From the IMG/VR virus record IMGVR_UViG_3300030098_003853, positions 8,650 to 33,742 of that record: a stretch of 25,093 nt of DNA; one strand, 5' to 3'. The notes below the pieces were generated by a model. That model searched no databases. It saw nothing but the letters and a program-made list of their open reading frames with translations, and had not been told where the DNA came from. This DNA comes from a virus. Both the position numbers and the translations under genes were made by a program. Shown one piece after another: positions 14,547 to 24,624 of this stretch (positions are counted from its first letter, which is position 1; each line of letters opens with the position of its first letter).

Positions 14547-17500
14547 ATGCCAGAAATAAAACATACTTTTCAAGCTGGGAAAATGAACAAAGATCTCGAT
14601 GAGAGACTTGTTCCCAATGGCGAATATAGAGACGCGATAAACGTTCAGGTGAGAACATCTGACGGTGATGATATTGGTACTGCTCAGAATATACAGGGTA
14701 ATACAGCTATTGGTGGTTCTTTTGCTGACTACACTCCTCATCATCCTAGTTATTTAAGTGAAGAAAGATTTAAACAAACGGTTGTAGCAAGTATTGCAGA
14801 TGAAAAAACAGATAAAGTATATTTCTTTTTTGCGTCTAGTTTAATTGATTACCGAAATGAAGTACTTATTGAACATTTTCAAAGAACCGATCCAAACATA
14901 TTATTTATAGACGCTATAATAGAACAACATGTAGATGGTACAACGCTACCTGTCGTTGTTGATAACTACGCTATAGTGAGTACTTGGCAAGAGGTGTTTG
15001 GAGACACATATAACAATCTTAACGCAGACGATCAAAACCCAGTTTGGCAACTAGACATTCAATCAAGTTATGTGAATAAAGATAAAATAAGACCGGGGAT
15101 GATTATTAGAATTGATGTACTCAATTCAGCAACTAACATCTTTAGTACCGTAACAAATCAACCGGGTCCTTATGGAAATAATTTTGGTCAACCAATAGTT
15201 CAGTCGGTGTCATCACCCGCATATCTTGCTGGAGGTGTTAGATTAACATTTAGTGTTCCACTTTCAAACGCAGCTGTTTCAACATGGGAGGATAATAACG
15301 CTCTTATTTGGTTTCTAGATGAGAGAGTTTTAAATTTTTCAAGAGATAATGTAATAACTGGTGTAAATATAATAGATAATTTATTATTTTGGACAGATAA
15401 TTCAACAGAACCCAAAAAAGTAAACATTGATAGATCTAAAGCTGGAACGGAATTAAGTACATCTGACGAAATATCTAACTTTCAACTAGGGCTTGATCCC
15501 GATGGTAACGCTATAACATCTAATATTCCAGTATCAAATATATTTGACCATCACACTAAAGTGTTTTGTCAAAATCCAAACAACGTTGGAATAATAGATT
15601 ATATGGATGTAGGTGACGAACCAGGAGTGAACCCAACCCAACAGCTAGTTCCATCTGAAGGTGGTTGGACTACAAACAGTTATTTAAAAGAAAGACATAT
15701 AACTACTATACGTAGAGCGCCGAGAACTGCTCCAACATTAGAAATGTATGAAGATGATAGAGATGGATTGAATACATTTAATATAGATTGGGTTCCATGG
15801 ACTAATCCTGTAATTCAATGTCAAGGAACTTTTGCGGAAATTGGATCAAATGTTATTATAGAAGCTGGTTGGAATGGGAATTTTACTGATTCAGAACTAT
15901 ATAGTGGAGATATTGTTGTTCTAACTCAAACTAATGTAAACACTGATATATTAGAACCTGTAGTAATTAAAGTAAAATTTCAACAATACCAGCAATGGGG
16001 ACAAGATCCTAATAATCCCTGTGATTGGGTGGTACCAAATACGACGGGTAATGCTATTTTAGCTACAGTATTAAGTATAACTGGTCCACTATCTGCAGAA
16101 ACGAATCAGTGGGATGTTAGTCTAGAAAAAAGAAAACCTTTATTTGAGTTAGGATTTGGTAGATTTGGTTATAGATATAAATATGAGGATGGAGAATATT
16201 CATCTTTCTCCCCATGGTCTGAACTAGCTTTTTTACCGGGAGAGTTTGACTACAAACCTAAAAAAGGTTATAATCTTGGTATGACTAATATAGTTAGAAA
16301 ATTAATTGTAAAAGGTTTCGTACCAACTAATAGACCATTAGATATGGTGGCTGTTGATATATTATATAAGAAAACTGATTCACCAAATGTATATGTTGTG
16401 AAATCAATAAAGAGAGGAGTTGATGATGAATGGGAGTTGTTTGATTTACCTCAAAACTTAGGAAATGATCCGACATACGCGCAATCTGTAACTGGACAAC
16501 TGCAGATAACATCTGAAATGATTCATAAAGTTTTACCAGCTAATCAAACATTGAGAGCGTGGGATAACGTACCAAGATACGCTCTTGGTCAAGAAATAGT
16601 TGGAAATAGATTGGTTTTTGGTAATTACGTACAAGGATATAACTTTCCTGATAAAGTAGAGTTATTACAAAATTTAAATAGTTATTATACTCCAACCCCA
16701 GAAAATCCAGAGAAGTCGGTTAAGTCTATTAGAAATTATAAATGGGGAATGGTATTTGGTGACAAGTATGGTAGAGAAACCCCAGTTATAGCTTCGGGTT
16801 ATACAACTGGATCAAACGCTAGTGATTTTGAAACTGTCACCGGAGATACTATTATTTCAAAATCGTTTGCTCAAACAAAAAATGTTTTTGATCTACAACA
16901 AAGTTGGCCTGGATCGGGAGGTGGTCCTCCATCATGGGCTGATTATGTTAAGTACTACGTTAAAGAAACTTCTAATGAGTACTATAATTTGATTTTAGAT
17001 TACTGGTATTGGGCTGATGAACACGACGCTAACGTTTGGTTATCTTTCCCATCAGCTGATAGGAATAAAGTTGATGAAGAAACTTATTTGATATTAAAAA
17101 ACAAACACGACACTCAAGAACCTATAGAAGATAAGGCTAGATATAAAATAATAGCAATTGAAAGCGACGCACCAGATTTTATAAAGACGTACGGTAAGAG
17201 TTTAGGTAGAGTTGAAATACATAAAGATAATACTGGTGGCGCGGCTGCTGCTTCTGGTGGAACAATGTGGTCATGTGCCCAGGGTTCACTAGATCTTGAT
17301 AACCCTGCAGGTGAAGGTCCTGAAAACTTAATGAACAGGACACATTTAATAATAAATCGAGATGATTGGCGTAGAGCTATACATTTTTATGTGTCTACTG
17401 CTCCAGATGGTTCAGCAGGAGCCTCAGTACCGATAAATATTTTTGGTCGAGAAGTTAAAGGTGGTATAAGAATGAGATTATGTGCTGAAGAAATAGACAG

Positions 17501-20500
17501 TGCACTAGTAGGTGATCAACAAGTCACAAATAGACTATACTCATCTTATAGAACACTGTATACGTATAATTTGATAGGTGCTGCTGGTGATGGCCCAGAC
17601 GACGAGTGTGGAGGAGCTGCAGGCTATCCCAACGCTGTTTATGTAGAATGGGATGAAGCTTGGGAGCAAGAAGCACACTTTCAGAGTAGATTCCTTGCTG
17701 CTGGTTTAAATATAACAGATCCGTCAAATGCAAATCAACCATTTAAATTATATGTCGAGTTTGAAGAAGTTATCGTTGAAAATAAACCTCAATTTGATGG
17801 AAGATTTTTCTGTAAAGTAGAAGTCGATTCAGATTTAAGAAACAACGTGTTGTACACGGCTGGTGAATCAGCTGATTGGAAAGTAATAAGAACTTTTGAC
17901 GTTAGATATATAGAAACAGCTTACCAGAATGAAGGTGTAGCTGGATCTGGACAATATGCGGCACAATCATATTCACAACTTCTAGGAAGCACATTTAGTT
18001 CATTTAGTGGTTGGACAGGTCTCATACCTGGTGCAGGTTTAGGTGACCTAGATCAATACTTTGCGTCATGTGACTTAAAAACACAAACTTGGGAGTTTTG
18101 GTATGATTTTATATGGAGTATATCTGGACCTCCCACTGCTCAAGATTCTGGAATAATAGGTAATAGATCTATGTTTTTAGATGGAGCAAATTATAGAGTA
18201 AGATGGGAAGCAGGTGGAACTAACCAAGACAACTATGGTAAATCTATAGCAATGGATTATGATCCAGATTGCACAAATTGTGAACCTGGGCATTTAACAA
18301 GAATGACATTATCTTATCTTGACGCATTTAACATGCCATTTCCAGGTTCTAATAGTGGAACGTTGTTTAGTGATATGATTGAAGTTGGTACGAGGTTTAG
18401 ATGGAGTTTAGATGGCGAACAGAAGGTTTATGAAATAGTAAACATAGAAGTACTTGGTGCTAAAAATTTCTCTAATGATTATCCATACTGGGACTCTAGT
18501 GGAATACCTGATCTAATAGCTGAGGCACAGGGTGATTGTAGTTACTGTGGATCAGAGGTCCCAGGAGTATCAGGATCACCTGCTTCTTTCACATATAATC
18601 CACCAAATAACGTATGTAGACGTCATACTAGACGGATAAGTTTTAGGTATGTTAACATAGAGGGTGTTACCGTATTAACAGAGGGGTTAGATCCTAATGA
18701 ATTTGATCCAAGAGGACAAATGCCAGTAGATGGACGAGCAGTGGAAGATGAAATGTTAAGAATACAGTTGGTTATGGAACCAGAATCAAACGCTGGATAT
18801 GGTTCAGAATACACACAAACTGGAGCTTGTTGGGAAACGGAACCCAAAGAAGATGTTGGATTAGATTTATATTATGAAGCTTCTAATGCTGTACCAACAG
18901 TATTAAATGAAAATAATATATATGATTATATACCAATAGGAACACAAATTGGTTTGCAATCATATATAAATGGACCGGAGATTCCACTATCAAATATGGA
19001 TGCAACAGGTTATTCAGTGCCAGTTGACACTGTTTGGGTTGAGCAAATATACTGGGCTGATAGAGTGCCAATACTTAGGATAAGACAAGAAAATCCAGGA
19101 GGCGATAATATTAGACATAGATGGAATATTCTACCTGGACACGCAATGTCTTTTCATCATCCAGATGGTACAATAACTAGAAGTGAAGTTTTAAATATAT
19201 ATGCACTATCATTTCCGCAGGTGTTGCCAACTGAAAATTATTGGTTTTACCAAGCACCCATGTACGACGCGTTATTTATTTGGAATCCACCAGCTAACTC
19301 TAATCCCGGACAAGCTATATATCACGTACTCGAACCTATAGAAAATACAGTGCCAAATATGACTCAATTTGAAAATATATATTATAGTAATGAAGAGGCA
19401 ATAGGAACGAAAGTGGTGAATCAAGCGGGACAAACAATTGACTCTGAATCTATTTTACCAAACGCAACTAATATAACAAACTTTTATAATCCTGGAGATA
19501 CAGTTAATGGAGTACAATTAACTGACGGGGGAATAAGGTTAGATAATGATCCTTTAACTCAAGGTGTTTTAAGTCCTGGTGATGTCGTAGCAATTAATGT
19601 TGGATATGAAAGAACAGGATATTACGCTATAGATCCTGAGGTTTGGAAATATCCAATAACACTCGGTTGGCATAATTGTTATTCTTTTGGTAATGGTGTG
19701 GAATCAGATAGAATAAGAGATGATTTCAATGCCCCACAAATAGATAATGGAATTAAAGTATCTTCTACTTTTACTGGATATAAAAAGGAAGACAAATCCA
19801 GTGGAATGATTTACTCTGGTTTATATAATTCAACTTCAGGAGTAAATGATTTGAATGAGTTTAATATGGCTGAAAAGATTACTAAAGATTTAAATCCAGC
19901 ATATGGTTCAATTCAAGCTTTAAAAACTAGAGATACTGACATAGTGGTATTAACAGAGGATAAAGTACTAAAGGTTTTAGCAAATAAAGACGCATTATAT
20001 AATGCTGATGGTAATCCACAATTAACAGCTACAAATAGAGTTCTTGGTACAGCCACGCCATTTTCTGGTGACTATGGTATATCTAAAAATCCAGAGTCAC
20101 TAGCTTGGGATCAGTTTAGAATATATTTCGCAGACATGCAGAGAGGAGCAGTTCTTAGATTGTCTATGGACGGATTAACTCCAATATCTAATGTTGGAAT
20201 GAAAACATGGTTTAGAGATAACTTAAAGCAACGTAATTTACTATTGGGTACGTTTGACACTGTTAATGGTGAATATAACTTAACAATGAAAAAAGAATTA
20301 CCTAACGACAACCCGTTTATTGATAAAACTATTTCTTTCAATGAAGGATCTAAAGGTTGGGTTAGTTTTAAATCATTTATACCTCAATCTGGAAAATCTG
20401 TTAGTGGTAAATATTTAACAGCTAAAAACAGTGAGATATATGAACACTACAAGTCAAGGGATCAATATGGAAACACAAAACCATATAATAGTTTCTACAC

Positions 20501-20951
20501 GTATGGTTCAGCAAATTCTAGCATAACTGTAATGTTTAATGCTAACCCCGGTGATATTAAATCTTTTAAAACTATGAACTATGAAGGTTCTCAAGCAAGA
20601 ATAGTAGAAAATACAGAAGATGAACAATACTATAATTTAACGTCAGAGAGAGGTTGGTGGGTACCAAGAATTTTTACTGATCTAGATCATGGTCAAGTTC
20701 CTGAATTTATAAATAAAGAAAATAAATGGTTTAATAGAATATCTGGTATTCTAACGAACCAATATAATTTAGATGAAGATGAATTTACTGTTCAGGGAAT
20801 AGGTTCACCTAGTTTTGCATTTACTCAAGAACAAATATTAGAGAACGAACCTTTTATATTTGAAGTAGTTGATGATGATTGGGACGATCAAAACCAGGGA
20901 CAATATATATATGACAACTTCGACGAAGATGAAGGTATAATTTCAGAATAA
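14547..20951 (+). CDS. Very large tail nozzle/hub-like protein (2134 residues)
   Basis: By position this is the counterpart of T7 gp12 or P22 gp10, the tail nozzle or stabilisation protein, but far longer (T7 gp12 is 794 residues). The N-terminal part has FQAGKMNKDLDERLVPNGEY (8-27), VITGVNIIDNLLFWTDN (about 268-284), TEPKKVNIDR, and KWGMVFGDKYGRETPVI (about 732-748), like the propeller segments of such proteins. The C-terminal part, about 1705-2134, has NCYSFGNGVE, IRDDFN, AYGSIQALKTRDTDIVVLTE, GDYGISKNPESLAWDQFRIY and RLSMDGLTPISNVGMKTW, again repeated-blade-like, and a very acidic tail. Between them about 950 residues look inserted and hold most cysteines, including CTNC near 1241 and CSYC near 1330. 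No signal peptide, no lysozyme motif seen. Nozzle role inferred. Confidence 0.65.
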   Translation: MPEIKHTFQAGKMNKDLDERLVPNGEYRDAINVQVRTSDGDDIGTAQNIQGNTAIGGSFADYTPHHPSYLSEERFKQTVVASIADEKTDKVYFFFASSLIDYRNEVLIEHFQRTDPNILFIDAIIEQHVDGTTLPVVVDNYAIVSTWQEVFGDTYNNLNADDQNPVWQLDIQSSYVNKDKIRPGMIIRIDVLNSATNIFSTVTNQPGPYGNNFGQPIVQSVSSPAYLAGGVRLTFSVPLSNAAVSTWEDNNALIWFLDERVLNFSRDNVITGVNIIDNLLFWTDNSTEPKKVNIDRSKAGTELSTSDEISNFQLGLDPDGNAITSNIPVSNIFDHHTKVFCQNPNNVGIIDYMDVGDEPGVNPTQQLVPSEGGWTTNSYLKERHITTIRRAPRTAPTLEMYEDDRDGLNTFNIDWVPWTNPVIQCQGTFAEIGSNVIIEAGWNGNFTDSELYSGDIVVLTQTNVNTDILEPVVIKVKFQQYQQWGQDPNNPCDWVVPNTTGNAILATVLSITGPLSAETNQWDVSLEKRKPLFELGFGRFGYRYKYEDGEYSSFSPWSELAFLPGEFDYKPKKGYNLGMTNIVRKLIVKGFVPTNRPLDMVAVDILYKKTDSPNVYVVKSIKRGVDDEWELFDLPQNLGNDPTYAQSVTGQLQITSEMIHKVLPANQTLRAWDNVPRYALGQEIVGNRLVFGNYVQGYNFPDKVELLQNLNSYYTPTPENPEKSVKSIRNYKWGMVFGDKYGRETPVIASGYTTGSNASDFETVTGDTIISKSFAQTKNVFDLQQSWPGSGGGPPSWADYVKYYVKETSNEYYNLILDYWYWADEHDANVWLSFPSADRNKVDEETYLILKNKHDTQEPIEDKARYKIIAIESDAPDFIKTYGKSLGRVEIHKDNTGGAAAASGGTMWSCAQGSLDLDNPAGEGPENLMNRTHLIINRDDWRRAIHFYVSTAPDGSAGASVPINIFGREVKGGIRMRLCAEEIDSALVGDQQVTNRLYSSYRTLYTYNLIGAAGDGPDDECGGAAGYPNAVYVEWDEAWEQEAHFQSRFLAAGLNITDPSNANQPFKLYVEFEEVIVENKPQFDGRFFCKVEVDSDLRNNVLYTAGESADWKVIRTFDVRYIETAYQNEGVAGSGQYAAQSYSQLLGSTFSSFSGWTGLIPGAGLGDLDQYFASCDLKTQTWEFWYDFIWSISGPPTAQDSGIIGNRSMFLDGANYRVRWEAGGTNQDNYGKSIAMDYDPDCTNCEPGHLTRMTLSYLDAFNMPFPGSNSGTLFSDMIEVGTRFRWSLDGEQKVYEIVNIEVLGAKNFSNDYPYWDSSGIPDLIAEAQGDCSYCGSEVPGVSGSPASFTYNPPNNVCRRHTRRISFRYVNIEGVTVLTEGLDPNEFDPRGQMPVDGRAVEDEMLRIQLVMEPESNAGYGSEYTQTGACWETEPKEDVGLDLYYEASNAVPTVLNENNIYDYIPIGTQIGLQSYINGPEIPLSNMDATGYSVPVDTVWVEQIYWADRVPILRIRQENPGGDNIRHRWNILPGHAMSFHHPDGTITRSEVLNIYALSFPQVLPTENYWFYQAPMYDALFIWNPPANSNPGQAIYHVLEPIENTVPNMTQFENIYYSNEEAIGTKVVNQAGQTIDSESILPNATNITNFYNPGDTVNGVQLTDGGIRLDNDPLTQGVLSPGDVVAINVGYERTGYYAIDPEVWKYPITLGWHNCYSFGNGVESDRIRDDFNAPQIDNGIKVSSTFTGYKKEDKSSGMIYSGLYNSTSGVNDLNEFNMAEKITKDLNPAYGSIQALKTRDTDIVVLTEDKVLKVLANKDALYNADGNPQLTATNRVLGTATPFSGDYGISKNPESLAWDQFRIYFADMQRGAVLRLSMDGLTPISNVGMKTWFRDNLKQRNLLLGTFDTVNGEYNLTMKKELPNDNPFIDKTISFNEGSKGWVSFKSFIPQSGKSVSGKYLTAKNSEIYEHYKSRDQYGNTKPYNSFYTYGSANSSITVMFNANPGDIKSFKTMNYEGSQARIVENTEDEQYYNLTSERGWWVPRIFTDLDHGQVPEFINKENKWFNRISGILTNQYNLDEDEFTVQGIGSPSFAFTQEQILENEPFIFEVVDDDWDDQNQGQYIYDNFDEDEGIISE

Positions 20952-20960
20952 AAAATAATT

Positions 20961-23549
20961 ATGGCAACAGCATTAGAACATTGTATAATAACAAATCATA
21001 AGTCAATTGAATATTGGCAGGATTCCCCCTACCCACCTAACGTACCAGCTGGAACCCACACCCTACCTAATACATTTCTGATAGTTATACAACCAAATAG
21101 AAATTTAAGCGGTCCTAATGGGTCGACTAATGGATATTGGGCTGTAGACTCTAGAGATTTCTCTATAAGTGAAGCTCCAACAAATAATACTGGTATAGAT
21201 ATCAGCTTGTTTATGAATAATCTTAGTGGTGCTGCGGGTATTGATAGTCTTGCTAATAATGTTGATGTAAGTGGTGGAACATATACAGCTACAAACGAAG
21301 CTATAGGTCTTGGTAATGAAGATAATGGAGAGTTTGTAAGATTAAATCTATTACATAAATCACTTAGTGCAGCGCACGATATTCAACAGTTTTCATTATA
21401 TATAGATACTCTTGATCTAAGTAGTAATGGTAATACGATTGGATCTATTTTAGCACTTCCAGATAATAACAACTGGTGTGTTTGCTGCGATATTAATCAA
21501 AACGGAATAAATCCTGAAAGTTTTACCGAGGGTGGATTTAATGCTGCTAACAATATTATTAGTGGACTTGAGTATTGTGATCAATCGGTTTATCAAAGTT
21601 CTGATACGATATTTAATTTATTTCGACATTTAACAACGATACCTCAAAATGCTAATTCTAGAGTAGATAAAGTATATCATTTAGGATCTTCATTAAATAT
21701 ATCTGATAACAGCACGTGGTTCTATAATCAAATACAAAGTTACGCTCCAGCAACAACATGGAACACTGCGGCTAGACAAAACATGTATGAAAAATGGGAT
21801 CCAGAAGTAGGTTATATTGGTATTTCGAATTGGTTTGATACTCAAAACTTTAACACTGACACTCCTCCAGGGGACAATGTAGTTCTTGTTTGGGTTAGAT
21901 TAAAAGATAACTTTTCAATGCCACCTGAAGACCATAAAATTAAAATTGACATCAATGGAGATGCTAAGTGGGTTGAAACAAACCCACAAGGAATGCCAGC
22001 TTATAGTGATGGGGGATTTAATTTAATTAGTAGTAGTTCTAATAGCGCAACAGAAACAATTACAGCGATAGATAATGCAACTATAACTCAAGAAGTGTTA
22101 GATGGTGGTTTCCCAATTAACAATTACAGTTACAATCCTGGAGAAAGAACGGTATATAAAATATCTGGTAAGTTTAAAAAGAATGAACCAACTGTTGTAG
22201 CTAAAGTTAAAGTTGAAGCTGGTGATGGAAAGTATTTACCATCATTTCCACGTTTAAATACATACTCTAAATTAAGACATTTAAATGTAGACTCTGAGGA
22301 CTTTATAAAGTTAGTATTAACTAATGTTGAAAAAACTAATAATAAGAAAACATTATGTGAATATAATTTAGTTTATAATAATTTAAAAGATATCACACAT
22401 AGTGACGGATTGAGTGCTAACTTAAATCACAAGGCTATAGATATACCTATTAGAACGCACTGTATAGGACAAGTATCTGTTGGTGGAACAATTATTGCAG
22501 ATAGTGGTGCAGGTAAAATCATAAAAATATCCGGTACACCTGGATCAAGTTTTGCTATTAGTGTTGATGAAAATATTTATGATCTAGAAAATGAAAGCTA
22601 TAGTGAAGACGGAACTAAAGCGAGAGTTAGACAAAGAGTGTTAGATAAATCCATAATAGATTCTAGAATATCTACAAGTCGTGTTGATGAGTATGGAAAT
22701 ACGAGGAGCATAATTGAAGGTGTTATTGATTCTAGTGGTGGTCACTCGTTTACCCAAAAATTCCCTAGCAGTGTGATTAAGAAAACTAAACTAAATGGAG
22801 CTAGAGATGGGGTTAGTTCACTTGTATTAGATGATATAACCGGAATTAAAGTAGGTGATAGAGTTATTATACAAAAAACAGCTGGACACGCTGGAATACC
22901 AGATACTAACGCGGTGACAACAGTTTCATCACTAACACCAGCCACCAATACAATAGGTGTATCTTCTTCTGTTACAGCTGCTGATGAAGCTGTTGTTATT
23001 TTTAAAAGAAGAAGAACCTATAGTTTAAATTTAATAGAAAATCTTAGTTCACCTTCTTGTACTAATACAATAACTGATTTTGTGTTTGAACAACACTTGG
23101 ATCCTCTCTTAACACTGAAGGTTTCTACTGCTGGTAGTGCGTATAAAATAAATGGAGGTGGAATGGGTGTTGATTATACTAGCACTTACCTAGGTAAAGC
23201 ATATAAAACGGCAAATAGTTTGAAAGCTAATAGAAGACATGAGGTATTTTATGATATCACCTATAGCTTAACAGACGCGACAAGTAATTTTGCTACAGTA
23301 ACATCGCCAGTGTTTGATATAAATAAAAACGCAGTGTATGATGATAGTGGTAATCATATAGAAGGATCTCATTGGTCTAACTCTATTCCTAGTGAAAATG
23401 GAGGAACTAGCGTAAATATACAAGTAGTTTCTATTAGTGCTGTGGGTAGTACTAGTTTAACTATTAAAGTTAGATTAGGTATAGCAAAATGGGGATCAGA
23501 AGACGTTACAATGGAATTAAACTTAGACAAAATATTAACATTAACATAA
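20961..23549 (+). CDS. Large virion (tail) protein with beta-module, function unknown
   Basis: This 862-residue protein lies directly after the nozzle-like gene and is probably another tail component. It is mostly beta strands and Asn/Ser/Gly turns, without signal peptide or membrane segment. It opens with MATALEHCIITNHKSIEYWQ. A CVCC motif stands near 172 (NNWCVCCDINQNG). The central part has VYKISGKFKKNEPTVVAKVK and FAISVDENIYDLENESY. At about 615-685 there is a compact module (SSLVLDDITGIKVGDRVIIQ, then TNTIGVSSSVTAADEAVVIF). It looks like the insert in the protein at 609-1241 and resembles beta inserts I recall in many marine-phage virion proteins. The C-terminal part has GGMGVDYTSTYLGKAY and ends VTMELNLDKILTLT. 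It may be a fibre base or an adaptor for fibres; not recognised. Confidence 0.55.
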   Translation: MATALEHCIITNHKSIEYWQDSPYPPNVPAGTHTLPNTFLIVIQPNRNLSGPNGSTNGYWAVDSRDFSISEAPTNNTGIDISLFMNNLSGAAGIDSLANNVDVSGGTYTATNEAIGLGNEDNGEFVRLNLLHKSLSAAHDIQQFSLYIDTLDLSSNGNTIGSILALPDNNNWCVCCDINQNGINPESFTEGGFNAANNIISGLEYCDQSVYQSSDTIFNLFRHLTTIPQNANSRVDKVYHLGSSLNISDNSTWFYNQIQSYAPATTWNTAARQNMYEKWDPEVGYIGISNWFDTQNFNTDTPPGDNVVLVWVRLKDNFSMPPEDHKIKIDINGDAKWVETNPQGMPAYSDGGFNLISSSSNSATETITAIDNATITQEVLDGGFPINNYSYNPGERTVYKISGKFKKNEPTVVAKVKVEAGDGKYLPSFPRLNTYSKLRHLNVDSEDFIKLVLTNVEKTNNKKTLCEYNLVYNNLKDITHSDGLSANLNHKAIDIPIRTHCIGQVSVGGTIIADSGAGKIIKISGTPGSSFAISVDENIYDLENESYSEDGTKARVRQRVLDKSIIDSRISTSRVDEYGNTRSIIEGVIDSSGGHSFTQKFPSSVIKKTKLNGARDGVSSLVLDDITGIKVGDRVIIQKTAGHAGIPDTNAVTTVSSLTPATNTIGVSSSVTAADEAVVIFKRRRTYSLNLIENLSSPSCTNTITDFVFEQHLDPLLTLKVSTAGSAYKINGGGMGVDYTSTYLGKAYKTANSLKANRRHEVFYDITYSLTDATSNFATVTSPVFDINKNAVYDDSGNHIEGSHWSNSIPSENGGTSVNIQVVSISAVGSTSLTIKVRLGIAKWGSEDVTMELNLDKILTLT

Positions 23550-23555
23550 TATAAT

Positions 23556-24074
23556 ATGGCTTCATTATCATTAGGTTTTACGGGAAGTATAAATAACTCT
23601 TTACAAGTTGGAGATTTTGTGTTTTATGTAAATGTAGCAGTTGTACAGGGAGTACAAAATACTGACGCCTCTTTTACAAGTAATACCAATACAACGAACG
23701 CTGCTGGTAATCAGGCTACACCTGTACTTATTGGGGAGGTACTTGATATTCAAACCAACCCTATCGATTCAAATGCTAACAGCGGTACATTGAGTGATTT
23801 TTATGATCCAACAACTAGTTTAACAACACTTGGTATTACCCCAGATTTTATTGTTACTATTACTCAAGTAGCAAATTGGCCAGCTGATGCTAACCAACTA
23901 CTAGCTAATAATGGGGTTTGTGATGATGGAGATTTTATATTATTTGCTAAAAATAATAAATATAATAAATCTTCTTTAAAAGGATATTACGCTCAAGCAA
24001 CGTTTTCAAATAACTCAGCTGAAAAAGCTGAACTATTCGCCGCAACTTGTGGTGTAGAAGAAAGTAGTAAATAA
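23556..24074 (+). CDS. Small virion-associated protein of marine-phage type
   Basis: This is a 172-residue beta-rich protein with Asn/Thr-rich loops. Its start, MASLSLGFTGSINNSLQVGD (1-20), and its end, SLKGYYAQATFSNNSAEKAE plus ELFAATCGVEESSK, are the two parts I recall as conserved in a family of short marine-phage proteins. The middle (about 30-75) is a low-complexity TNTN-type stretch. Only two cysteines are seen (near 121 and 166). There are six bases between the previous stop and this ATG, with an A/T-only leader. It is the last gene before the second promoter-like element. Tail location is inferred from neighbours; function unknown. Confidence 0.6.
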   Translation: MASLSLGFTGSINNSLQVGDFVFYVNVAVVQGVQNTDASFTSNTNTTNAAGNQATPVLIGEVLDIQTNPIDSNANSGTLSDFYDPTTSLTTLGITPDFIVTITQVANWPADANQLLANNGVCDDGDFILFAKNNKYNKSSLKGYYAQATFSNNSAEKAELFAATCGVEESSK

Positions 24075-24084
24075 ACGGTAAAAA

Positions 24085-24105
24085 ATGTAACTATAATAAA
24101 GTAAA
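24085..24105 (+). promoter_or_regulatory. Putative phage late promoter, copy 2 (21-base repeat)
   Basis: Exact copy of 12748-12768, lying between the stop at 24074 and the ATG at 24115, with TATAAT at 24092-24097. The distance from the end of the element to the ATG is 9 bases, against 12 in the first copy. It would drive the ejection/internal-virion module. No terminator precedes this copy, so read-through from upstream can add to its output. Confidence 0.65.
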
Positions 24106-24114
24106 TTAATAACT

Positions 24115-24585
24115 ATGGCGAAAAAAAGAGGATTTAAAATGAAAGGATTCGAACCTTACACTGGGGCTTCACCTATGAAGTGGGATTGGGGTAAGGCGTT
24201 AGATAGAGTTCAAACTGGATTAACAGCTGCTGGTATGGTACCCGGTCTTGGTAATTTAGCGGATATGGCTAATGTTGCTGTATCTGGAGGTAGAGCTGCT
24301 CACGCGAAACTAACTGGAGATACTGAAGCTGCTAAAAGATTTGCTAAAGAAGGAGCTATAAACGCTGCTGCGGCAGTACCTGGAGCAGGGTTAGCTGTTG
24401 GTGGTGCTAAGTTAGCTTCTAAAGGAGTTCAGAAAGGTGCTGAAGTTTTGAAGACGGGTAGTAAAGTAGCTAAGAAAGTTAAAAAAGTTAAAAAAGGAAA
24501 AGAGGTTGCAAAAGATGTTAAGAAGGAAATTGAAGATCCAAATAGAGCAAAAACATCAAATTTAGGAGGATACGGTAAAGCGTAA
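24115..24585 (+). CDS. Ala/Gly-rich, Lys-tailed protein with pre-toxin-like segment, candidate ejection protein
   Basis: This is a 156-residue basic protein. After a short basic head, residues 32-105 form an Ala/Gly-rich helical pair. MVPGLGNLADMANVAVSGGR (41-60) is followed by LTGDTEAAKRFAKEGAINAA (66-85) and VPGAGLAVGGAKLASKG (88-104). The plan 'hPGhGxhADxAN...GDxxxA...A..hPGhG...K' is what precedes toxin domains in polymorphic toxins (PT-TG-like pre-toxin). Residues 115-140 are nearly all Lys, Val and Ala. No toxin domain follows. A membrane-active protein packed with or ejected with the DNA would fit both the composition and the gene order, directly before a Gln-rich internal virion protein. 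This is inference; alternatively it is a DNA-binding packing protein. Confidence 0.5.
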   Translation: MAKKRGFKMKGFEPYTGASPMKWDWGKALDRVQTGLTAAGMVPGLGNLADMANVAVSGGRAAHAKLTGDTEAAKRFAKEGAINAAAAVPGAGLAVGGAKLASKGVQKGAEVLKTGSKVAKKVKKVKKGKEVAKDVKKEIEDPNRAKTSNLGGYGKA

Positions 24586-24624
24586 AATAACATACTAATT
24601 AATAACAATAAAACAGTTTAAATT

